From the NCBI GenBank assembly GCA_934597465.1, contig CAKTSC010000104.1, forward strand, positions 1-5,904: a DNA stretch of 5,904 nucleotides, in the 5' to 3' direction. The position numbers and the translations under genes were made by a program. This document shows positions 1 to 4,785 of the stretch, piece by piece. Each line of letters opens with the position of its first letter. Positions within the stretch are counted from its first letter, which is position 1. The notes beneath the pieces were generated by a model. That model did not search any database. It was not told the DNA's origin and saw only the letters and a program-made list of their open reading frames with translations. Source of the DNA: an uncultured Dysosmobacter sp. Its GTDB lineage: Bacteria; Bacillota; Clostridia; Oscillospirales; Oscillospiraceae.

Positions 1-60
1 TTGCTGACCCTCTCCGTCCTCGCTTCGCTCAGCCACCTCTCCCAGAGGGAGAGGCAAGGG
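1..60. repeat. Candidate dispersed intergenic repeat (REP/MITE-like) with hairpin
   Basis: Positions 36-43 (CCTCTCCC) and 47-54 (GGGAGAGG) form a perfect 8-bp inverted repeat with a 3-base loop. A second CCTCTCC at 9-15 could pair with the same right arm, so the element can fold two ways. Between them lies a CTCGCTTCGCTC segment. The layout resembles GC-rich intergenic repeats that recur many times in genomes of gut Clostridia and some other bacteria; that resemblance is from memory. No reading frame is supported here. The element may continue beyond the left edge of the window. That it is repeated in this genome is an inference that only a whole-genome search can confirm. Confidence 0.5.
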
Positions 61-95
61 GTGGTCGCGGGGGATGGGTGCGGGGAGACGGGACT

Positions 96-116
96 TTTTG
101 CCGCTGGGCGGCAAAA
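96..116. other. Perfect 9-bp hairpin with T-run before and A-run after the stem
   Basis: TTTTGCCGC (96-104) pairs perfectly with GCGGCAAAA (108-116) around a TGG loop. On either strand the T-run comes before the GC stem and the A-run after it, the reverse of an intrinsic terminator, so it should not terminate by itself. CGGGAC (89-94) can also pair with GTCCCG (134-139), which would enclose this hairpin in a larger structure and compete with the terminator candidate at 121-142. Function is unknown. Confidence 0.45.
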
Positions 117-142
117 TGAGGGGCTGGACGCTCGTCCCGCCC
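113..142 (-). terminator. Probable intrinsic terminator of trxB-trxA
   Basis: On the minus strand, just after the trxA stop codon, GGGC-g-GGAC pairs with GTCC-a-GCCC around a GAGC loop (plus-strand 121-142), giving two 4-bp blocks separated by one mismatch. CTCA and then TTTT follow on the minus strand (120 down to 113). The four-base gap before the T-run and the internal mismatch make this a moderate candidate. It lies at the expected end of the operon. Confidence 0.4.
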
Positions 143-149
143 TGGTCTT

Positions 150-464
150 TCAGAGATTTTCCTGGATGAGACCGTCGTAGACGGCCTCGGGCATGACGCC
201 CACCTTGCGGGCGATCTCCCGGCCGCCCTTCAGAAAGACCACCGTGGGGATGCTCATGACGCCGAAGTGGCGTGCCAGCTCCGGGTCCTGGTCCACGTTG
301 ATCTTGCCCACCCGGGCCTTGCCGTCATAGCGCTCCGCCAGGGTCTCCACCGTAGGGCCCAGCATCTTGCAGGGGCCGCACCAGTCGGCCCAGAAGTCCA
401 CCACCACCAGCTTGTCGTCGGTGGATGCCTCGGCGAAGCCCGCCGCGTTCCAATGCTCCAACAT
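150..464 (-). CDS. trxA: Thioredoxin
   Basis: This is a 104-residue cytoplasmic thioredoxin, close to the family's usual 105 or so. It reduces disulfides in client proteins and is recharged by a thioredoxin reductase. Visible landmarks are the buried acidic residue in VVDFWADW (D23), the WCGPC active site (C29, C32), the KINVDQDPELA segment with K54, and the cis-proline loop SIPT (P73). The frame is open upstream to a GTG at 501-503, and an ATG lies at 468-470. I chose the ATG at 462-464 because AAGGAGG (473-479) is 8 bases from it but only 2 bases from the 470 ATG, and because homologues begin there. It is the second gene of an operon, 39 bases after trxB, whose product is the obvious electron donor. 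No active-site residue is missing. Confidence 0.95.
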   Translation of the reverse strand: MLEHWNAAGFAEASTDDKLVVVDFWADWCGPCKMLGPTVETLAERYDGKARVGKINVDQDPELARHFGVMSIPTVVFLKGGREIARKVGVMPEAVYDGLIQENL

Positions 465-472
465 ATCCATTT

Positions 473-479
473 CCTCCTT
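473..479 (-). promoter_or_regulatory. trxA ribosome binding site
   Basis: AAGGAGG on the minus strand lies 8 bases before the ATG at 462-464 and only 2 bases before the ATG at 468-470. It therefore favours the shorter 104-residue thioredoxin. It falls inside the extended open frame, which argues against the upstream GTG as the start. Confidence 0.75.
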
Positions 480-503
480 CTCCGGGGATTTTCCCCCGGT
501 CAC

Positions 504-1313
504 TTATCCTTGCCTGTCCGCCCACTTGGCGGCGCTCTGCCCCGCGATGAGGCCCTCGCCCACGGCTTTCGCCACCTGGTAGGGCGCTCCCGTGCAGTCC
601 CCGGCGGCGAAGACGCCGGGGAGGTTGGTGGCCATCTGCCGGTCCACGGTGACGGAGCCGTTCTCCATCGCGAGACCCGGCAGCAGTGCCGCCGGAGCCA
701 CGGCGGGCCGCAGCAGGAAGACCGCGTCGACGGCTTCCTCCCGTCCGTTCACCCGGACGCCGGTGACGGTCTCGTCCCCCAGGATCTCCACTCCCTGGGG
801 CCGGTCATAGTAGCGGACGGCGCAGCCGATGCTCCGCAGGAAGTCCGCCTCCCGCTCCGCGCTCCCGGTCCAGCCCAGAACCACCACGTTCCGGCCCCGG
901 TAGAGCATCCCGTCGCAGGTGGCGCAGTAGCTGACGCCCCGGCCCAGGAGCCGTTCCTCCCCCGGCAGGGGCTTGCCCCGGACGGCGCCCGCCGCCAGGA
1001 CGAGGGCCCTGCCCTCGAAGACCTGATCCTCCCCACTGAGATACCAGTGGTCCCCCGCCGGCATGGCGGAGAGAGCCCGGAGCTCCCGGAGCTCCGCCCC
1101 GGAGGCCTCCGCGTGGCGGTGAAAGGCCGTCAGCAGCTCCGCCCCGGTGGCGCCGGGAAGGCCCAGGTAGTTCTCCACCCGCTCGGCCTTCCACAGAGGG
1201 CTGTCCTCCCTGGGGGAGGAGAGCAGCAGCACGGTCTTGCCCCGGGCGCGGCCGTTGATGGCGGCGCTGAGGCCCGCCGGGCCGCCGCCCACGATGAGGA
1301 TATCATAGCACAT
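504..1313 (-). CDS. Thioredoxin reductase-like flavoprotein, probably ferredoxin-dependent (FFTR type)
   Basis: This predicted cytoplasmic FAD enzyme should reduce the thioredoxin encoded immediately downstream. At 269 residues it is short; NADPH-dependent TrxB has about 310-320. The FAD motif GGGPAG is at residues 9-14, the redox centre CATCDG at 130-135 (C130, C133), and the second FAD motif GVFAAGDC at 233-240. The usual NADPH loop GGG(D/N)SA is replaced by GWTGSA (147-152), and the HRR phosphate-binding motif by YYDRP (168-172). About 40 residues are missing between there and the second FAD motif. This pattern matches the pyridine-nucleotide-independent, ferredoxin-linked reductases described from clostridia; that assignment is inferred. 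The ATG at 1311-1313 was chosen because AAAGGGAG lies 7 bases upstream and the FAD fold starts at once. An in-frame ATG at 1344-1346 has weaker support. The reading frame is clean, so this is not a broken trxB. Confidence 0.88.
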   Translation of the reverse strand: MCYDILIVGGGPAGLSAAINGRARGKTVLLLSSPREDSPLWKAERVENYLGLPGATGAELLTAFHRHAEASGAELRELRALSAMPAGDHWYLSGEDQVFEGRALVLAAGAVRGKPLPGEERLLGRGVSYCATCDGMLYRGRNVVVLGWTGSAEREADFLRSIGCAVRYYDRPQGVEILGDETVTGVRVNGREEAVDAVFLLRPAVAPAALLPGLAMENGSVTVDRQMATNLPGVFAAGDCTGAPYQVAKAVGEGLIAGQSAAKWADRQG

Positions 1314-1320
1314 GCTTCCA

Positions 1321-1328
1321 CTCCCTTT
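1321..1328 (-). promoter_or_regulatory. Ribosome binding site of the thioredoxin reductase gene
   Basis: AAAGGGAG on the minus strand ends 7 bases before the ATG at 1311-1313. It selects that start over the in-frame ATG at 1344-1346. Confidence 0.7.
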
Positions 1329-1341
1329 CTTGGCTGATGGT

Positions 1342-1365
1342 AGCATACCTCATTTTCCAGAAAAT
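1342..1365 (-). promoter_or_regulatory. Candidate -10 box and overlapping inverted repeat upstream of trxB-trxA
   Basis: On the minus strand a TATGCT hexamer (plus-strand 1342-1347) is a plausible -10 element about 30 bases before the reductase start codon. No good -35 hexamer stands at the expected distance. Where the spacer would be lies a perfect inverted repeat, ATTTTC-CA-GAAAAT (1352-1365), placed where a repressor or other regulator could control the promoter. Both calls are pattern-based and tentative. Confidence 0.3.
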
Positions 1366-1404
1366 ATCTGTCGCATTTGCAACGAAAACCACGATTTCCG
1401 CCGG

Positions 1405-1433
1405 TTGCTTTTCCGGGGAAGCTCTGCTACAAT
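1405..1433 (+). promoter_or_regulatory. Sigma-70-type promoter for rpe-recR
   Basis: A TTGCTT -35 hexamer (1405-1410) and a TACAAT -10 hexamer (1428-1433) are separated by exactly 17 bases. TG at 1425-1426, one base before the -10 box, makes it an extended -10 promoter. Transcription would start near 1440, giving a leader of about 43 bases before the rpe start codon. Confidence 0.75.
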
Positions 1434-1482
1434 AGGAAATCGAACATCACCCGCGGCCATCGCCGGGAAAGGGGTTTTATTT

Positions 1483-2127
1483 ATGATCAAGATCGCGCCC
1501 TCCATCCTCTCCGCCGACTTTGCGGAGCTGGGACGGGACATCCGCCGTATCGCCACCGCCGACTACGTCCACTTCGACGTGATGGACGGCCGCTTCGTGC
1601 CCAACATCTCCATCGGCCTGCCGGTGCTGAAGTCCATCCGCCCGGTGACGGCCCTGCCCATCGACGTCCACCTGATGATCGAAGAGCCCAGCCTCTACGC
1701 CGGGCGCTTCTGCGACGCCGGGGCGGACCTTGTCACCATGCACGTGGAGGCGGACACGGAGGAGAACCTGCACAAAGCCATCGCCGCCATCCACCAGAAG
1801 GGCAAGAAAGCGGGCGTGGTGCTGAAGCCCGCCACCCCGGCGGAAGCCGCCCTGCCCTATCTCGAGGAGGTGGATATCATTCTCGTCATGACCGTGGAGC
1901 CCGGCTTCGGCGGCCAGAAGTTCATGGCGGACATGATGCCCAAGGTCGCCCGGCTGAGAGCCTGGATCGACGAGCGCAACCCCGCCTGCGAGCTGGAGGT
2001 GGACGGCGGCGTGGATCCCGAGACCGCCCGCGTCTGCGTGGCCGCCGGGGCCAACGTCCTGGTGGCGGGCTCCAGCGTCTACAAGGCGGAGGACATCCCC
2101 GGGCGCATCGCCCAGCTCCGGGGCTGA
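1483..2127 (+). CDS. rpe: Ribulose-phosphate 3-epimerase
   Basis: This 214-residue TIM-barrel enzyme interconverts D-ribulose 5-phosphate and D-xylulose 5-phosphate in the pentose phosphate pathway, in the cytoplasm. The N-terminus IAPSILSADF is typical. The metal ligands are H30 and D32 (in HFDVMDG), H63 (in VHLMI) and D174 (in EVDGG). D32 and D174 are the acid/base pair known in the family. The phosphate and flexible-loop motif MTVEPGFGGQKF (136-147) and GSSVYKA (196-202) are present, and length is normal. The frame is open far upstream, but ATG 1483-1485 follows GGGAAAGGGG by 8 bases and begins the conserved N-terminus. It is the first gene after the promoter at 1405-1433, and recR begins 10 bases after its stop. 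Confidence 0.97.
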   Translation: MIKIAPSILSADFAELGRDIRRIATADYVHFDVMDGRFVPNISIGLPVLKSIRPVTALPIDVHLMIEEPSLYAGRFCDAGADLVTMHVEADTEENLHKAIAAIHQKGKKAGVVLKPATPAEAALPYLEEVDIILVMTVEPGFGGQKFMADMMPKVARLRAWIDERNPACELEVDGGVDPETARVCVAAGANVLVAGSSVYKAEDIPGRIAQLRG

Positions 2128-2132
2128 GGAGG
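2126..2132 (+). promoter_or_regulatory. recR ribosome binding site overlapping the rpe stop codon
   Basis: GAGGAGG starts inside the TGA stop of rpe and ends 5 bases before the recR ATG. Ribosomes finishing rpe would uncover or reuse this site, so translational coupling of the two genes is likely. Confidence 0.7.
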
Positions 2133-2137
2133 CGGGT

Positions 2138-2740
2138 ATGGACTACTTTCCCGCCCCGCTGGAGAAACTCACCGAGCAGTTCGCCAAGCTCCCCGGCATC
2201 GGCCGGAAGTCCGCCCAGCGCCTGGCCTTCCACGTTCTCGGCATGACGGAGGGCGAGACGGAGGAGTTCGCGAACGCCATCCTGGACGCCAAGCGCACCG
2301 TCACCTGCTGCCCCGTCTGCCAGAATTTCAGCGCCGGGGGCCTCTGCCCCATCTGCGCCTCCCCCAAGCGGGATGCAGCCACCATCTGCGTGGTGGCGGA
2401 TCCCCGGGATGTGGCCGCCATGGAGCGCTCCCGGGAGTACCGCGGCCGCTACCATGTCCTGCACGGCGTCCTCTCCCCCATGAACCACGTGGGCCCCGAC
2501 GACCTGGCCATCAAGCCCCTCTTGGAGCGGGTGTCCCAGGGCGGGGTGGAGGAGGTCATCATGGCCACGAACCCGGATACCGAGGGCGAGGCCACGGCCA
2601 TGTACCTCTCCCGGCTCCTGAAGCCCTTCGGCGTGAAGGTCACCCGCCTGGCCTACGGCATCCCCGTGGGCGGCCACCTGGAATTCGCCGACGACGCCAC
2701 CCTCATGCGGGCGTTGGAGGGAAGACGCGAGATCCTGTAA
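2138..2740 (+). CDS. recR: Recombination mediator protein RecR
   Basis: RecR works with RecO (and RecF) to load RecA onto SSB-covered single-stranded DNA during gap repair. The 200-residue length is standard. Domains in order are an N-terminal helix-hairpin-helix around LPGIGRKSAQRLA (18-30), a C4 zinc finger (C58, C61, C70, C73), a Toprim domain from about 82 to 175 with the acidic NPDTEGEATAMYL stretch (145-157), and the C-terminal GIPVGGHLEFADDATL segment (174-189) followed by ALEGRRE. One variation is that the Glu usually found in the ICVVE-type Toprim motif is Ala here (A87, in VVADPRD). Some clostridial RecR proteins also lack this Glu, and RecR is not known to need Toprim catalysis, so it should be functional. 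It is the second gene of an operon with rpe; it more often follows dnaX and ybaB. Confidence 0.97.
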   Translation: MDYFPAPLEKLTEQFAKLPGIGRKSAQRLAFHVLGMTEGETEEFANAILDAKRTVTCCPVCQNFSAGGLCPICASPKRDAATICVVADPRDVAAMERSREYRGRYHVLHGVLSPMNHVGPDDLAIKPLLERVSQGGVEEVIMATNPDTEGEATAMYLSRLLKPFGVKVTRLAYGIPVGGHLEFADDATLMRALEGRREIL

Positions 2741-2745
2741 GAAGC

Positions 2746-2781
2746 GAGAGCCCGGACACAGAGATGTCCGGGCTCTCTTCT
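2746..2781 (+). terminator. Intrinsic terminator after recR
   Basis: GAGAGCCCGGACA (2746-2758) pairs perfectly over 13 bp with TGTCCGGGCTCTC (2765-2777) around a 6-base loop. A short pyrimidine tract, TTCT, follows. It begins 5 bases after the recR stop codon. The T-run is modest, but the stem is very stable. Confidence 0.75.
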
Positions 2782-2787
2782 CCATGC

Positions 2788-2827
2788 GAAAAGACGGCCC
2801 GGTTCCTAGGAACCGGGCCGCCTTTTC
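2788..2827. terminator. Bidirectional terminator between convergent recR and dctM
   Basis: A perfect 26-base palindrome (2795-2820, centre CCTAGG) forms an 11-bp stem with a CTAG loop. It is flanked by GAAAAG on the left and CTTTTC on the right, so the inverted repeat covers 40 bases with one mismatched pair (2794/2821). Each strand therefore reads A-run, GC stem, T-run, the form of a two-way intrinsic terminator. It ends 16 bases before the dctM stop codon and backs up the recR terminator from the other side. Confidence 0.85.
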
Positions 2828-2843
2828 AAGGGGAGAGATGGCC

Positions 2844-4151
2844 TTACAGCTTGGCGCCCAGAAGCTTGGGCAGGAGCAGGCTGATGGGCTCGATGTAGGT
2901 GACCAGGAAGATGACCGCGATGAGGGCCAGCAGGAAGGGAATGACCTTCTTGGTGATGGCCTCCAATCCGGTCTTGGCCACGCCGCAGGCAACGAACAGG
3001 CACGCGCCGAAGGGCGGGGTGATCATGCCGACGGCCAGGTTGACGCAGATGATCATGCCGAAGTGGTAGGGGTTCACATCCAAGGCGCTGATGACGGGGA
3101 AGAGGATGGGCACCAGGATGATGAGGGCCGCGGTGGTATCCAGGAAGGTGCCCACGATCAGCAGCAGGATGTTGATGAGCAGCAGGATCACATACTTGTT
3201 GCTGGAGATGGCCAGCATGGCGTTGGCCACCATGTCGGGGATGCGGTTGGCCGTCAGCACATAGCCGAAGAGGGAGGCCGCGCAGATCAGGATCATGACC
3301 TGAGCGGTGCTGATGGCGGAGTCCTTCAGGATCTTGATGAGGGACTTAAAGGTGATGTTGCGGTAGACCACCATGCCCACGATGAGGCCGTAGAACACGG
3401 CCACCACGGCGGCCTCGGTGGGGGTGAACTTGCCGGAGTAGATGCCGCCCAGCACGATAACGGGCATCAGGATGGCCAGGATGGCGCCCTTGAAGCCCTG
3501 CCAGATCTCCCGGCCGCTGGCCTTGTACTCATCCCGGTAGCCCTTCCTCCTGGAGATGATGACCACGGTGATCATCAGGGCCACGCCCATGAGGATGCCG
3601 GGCAGGAAGCCCGCCATGAAGAGGGTGGCGATGGAGCAGCCGGTGAGCACGCCGTAGGTGACGAAGGGGATGCTGGGCGGGATGATGACGCCGATGGTGC
3701 CGCCCGCGGCGTTGATGGCCGCGGAGAAGTCCTTATCGTAGCCGCGCTTCACCATCTCGGGGATCAGCATGCCGCCGATGGCGGCGGTGGTGGCGGCGGA
3801 GGAGCCGGAGATGGCCGCGAAGAACATGCAGGCCACCACGGCCACAAGACCCAGGCCGCCGGGGAACCGTCCCACCAGGGAGTTGATGAAGTTGACCAGC
3901 CTCTCCGAGATGCCGCCCTGGCTCATCAGCGTGCCTGAGAGGATGAAGAAGGGCACCGCCATGAAGGGGAAGGAATCGCAGGAGGTGAAGAGCTTCTTGG
4001 GCACCATCTCCAGGCCCGTGCCGGTGAGCACCAGTACCAGGACGGAGGAGAGCATCAGGGAGAAGCCGATGGGCACCTTCATCATGAAGAGAAGGAGCAT
4101 CGAGCCGAACAGGATCAGCGCGATGATCCCGGGAGACAAAGTCGCTGCCAT
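2844..4151 (-). CDS. dctM: TRAP transporter large permease subunit DctM
   Basis: This large membrane subunit of a tripartite ATP-independent periplasmic (TRAP) transporter carries the sodium-coupled transport path in the cytoplasmic membrane. It has 435 residues, usual for the family, with about a dozen hydrophobic segments. Family signatures are PGGLG (97-101), ISGSSAATTAAIGGMLIPEM (114-133), GGTIGVIIPPSIPFVTYG (150-167), GKFTPTEAA (240-248), FLDTTAALIILVPI (336-349) and GMITPPFG (375-382). The start ATG (4149-4151) shares one base with the dctQ stop (TAATG). An AGGAGGTG site inside the end of dctQ (4160-4167) lies 8 bases upstream, so translation is probably coupled to dctQ. It ends the operon just before the bidirectional terminator. 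The substrate cannot be told from this subunit. Confidence 0.97.
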   Translation of the reverse strand: MAATLSPGIIALILFGSMLLLFMMKVPIGFSLMLSSVLVLVLTGTGLEMVPKKLFTSCDSFPFMAVPFFILSGTLMSQGGISERLVNFINSLVGRFPGGLGLVAVVACMFFAAISGSSAATTAAIGGMLIPEMVKRGYDKDFSAAINAAGGTIGVIIPPSIPFVTYGVLTGCSIATLFMAGFLPGILMGVALMITVVIISRRKGYRDEYKASGREIWQGFKGAILAILMPVIVLGGIYSGKFTPTEAAVVAVFYGLIVGMVVYRNITFKSLIKILKDSAISTAQVMILICAASLFGYVLTANRIPDMVANAMLAISSNKYVILLLINILLLIVGTFLDTTAALIILVPILFPVISALDVNPYHFGMIICVNLAVGMITPPFGACLFVACGVAKTGLEAITKKVIPFLLALIAVIFLVTYIEPISLLLPKLLGAKL

Positions 4152-4651
4152 TACGCCGCCACCTCCTCATGGTTCTCCGGCTCATAGCCGGTGAGAACGT
4201 TGACGATCTCATTGATGCTGTGCAGCAGCATCAGCACACCGCCCAGCACCAGGGCAAAGTAGACATAGCCCATCTTGATCTGCATGGCGGGAGATTTCTG
4301 CATCATGGTCACGCCCACCAGCTTCATGCCATAGTAGCACACGATGCCGAAGCATACGATCATCAGCAGGCAGACGATGACTTCCATGATCTTCTGACCC
4401 TTCTTGGGCAGAAGATTCACAATGAATTCCACGGCGATATGGTTGCCGTACTTGACGCCCACGCTGGTGCCGATGTAGACCATGTAGATCATGGCATAGC
4501 GGGCGAACTCCTCCGACCAGGGGAGGGAGAGGCGCGTCCAGCGGCCGATGACCTGCACGAACACCACCACCGACATCATGGCCAGCAGCAGCGCCACCAG
4601 GTACTCGGCGGCCTTATTGGCGCCGTCGCTGATTTTATTCAACCAACTCAT
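4151..4651 (-). CDS. dctQ: TRAP transporter small permease subunit DctQ
   Basis: This small membrane subunit of the TRAP transporter binds DctM and is required for uptake. It has 166 residues with four predicted membrane helices at about 14-36, 50-66, 87-109 and 127-152. The family signature LPWSEEFARY (43-52), between helices 1 and 2, is present. The frame stays open upstream to 4753, but that extension (Gly, Ala and Pro rich) is read from the hairpin-forming spacer and has no membrane-protein character. I chose ATG 4649-4651, which has GAGGT 6 bases upstream and begins MSWLNKIS. The gene lies 134 bases after dctP and overlaps dctM by one base. It is a separate subunit, not a DctQM fusion. 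Confidence 0.93.
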   Translation of the reverse strand: MSWLNKISDGANKAAEYLVALLLAMMSVVVFVQVIGRWTRLSLPWSEEFARYAMIYMVYIGTSVGVKYGNHIAVEFIVNLLPKKGQKIMEVIVCLLMIVCFGIVCYYGMKLVGVTMMQKSPAMQIKMGYVYFALVLGGVLMLLHSINEIVNVLTGYEPENHEEVAA

Positions 4652-4657
4652 GACTGT

Positions 4658-4662
4658 ACCTC
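4658..4662 (-). promoter_or_regulatory. dctQ ribosome binding site
   Basis: GAGGT on the minus strand lies 6 bases before the ATG at 4649-4651. It supports the 166-residue form rather than an N-terminal extension into the GC-rich spacer. Confidence 0.6.
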
Positions 4663-4687
4663 GCTTTGAAACGGATGTGGAAAGGGG

Positions 4688-4745
4688 GGTCTTCCCTTCC
4701 GGTGGAAAGACCGCGGGGGCGGAGCCCGCGGGAGCCCCGCCCCCG
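4688..4745 (-). promoter_or_regulatory. Hairpin-rich spacer between dctP and dctQ
   Basis: Two stem-loops lie between dctP and dctQ. The first in transcript order pairs 4737-4745 with 4714-4722 over 9 bp of pure GC, with a further 2 bp after a mismatch. An alternative 7-bp stem (4711-4717 with 4725-4731) competes with it. The second pairs GGTCTT (4688-4693) with AAGACC (4707-4712), with two more pairs inside. Only TCTTTCC follows the first stem on the minus strand, so termination would be weak. Such a spacer could protect the dctP message or partly reduce expression of dctQM; this is inference from position and structure. Confidence 0.45.
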
Positions 4746-4785
4746 GCGTTCACTCAGTAACCTGGGATCTCAGGAGAGCACGGGA

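Noticed and set aside
1..60. Start of a CRISPR array
   Set aside because: There is only one hairpin-bearing unit, with no evenly spaced copies or spacers and no cas genes in the window.
96..116. Hairpin as an intrinsic terminator
   Set aside because: T's precede and A's follow the GC stem on both strands, the opposite of what an intrinsic terminator needs.
504..1313. Thioredoxin reductase gene as a degraded or deleted trxB pseudogene
   Set aside because: The frame is uninterrupted, FAD and CATC motifs are intact, a good ribosome binding site is present, and the missing NADPH motifs match a known natural enzyme class.
267..1337. Long plus-strand open frame (about 356 codons) opposite the thioredoxin genes
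   Set aside because: It is antisense to two clearly recognisable genes, is rich in His, Arg, Gly and Pro, shows no family motif, and is explained by high GC keeping the complementary frame open.
1922..2992. Minus-strand open frame crossing rpe, recR and the terminators
   Set aside because: It runs through two terminator hairpins and is antisense to two conserved genes; its composition is Gly, Arg, Pro and Ala rich with no motif.
2784..3938. Plus-strand open frame opposite dctM, rich in His, Asp and Gly
   Set aside because: It is the complement of hydrophobic membrane-protein codons, begins within the terminator region and has no recognisable domain.
4711..4745. GC-rich stem after dctP as a full terminator
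   Set aside because: Only TCTTTCC follows on the minus strand, and dctQ and dctM downstream have no visible promoter of their own, so full termination would silence them.
4652..4753. N-terminal extension of DctQ by 34 residues
   Set aside because: The extension is translated from the hairpin spacer, is Gly/Ala/Pro rich and unlike DctQ proteins; GAGGT places the start at 4651.
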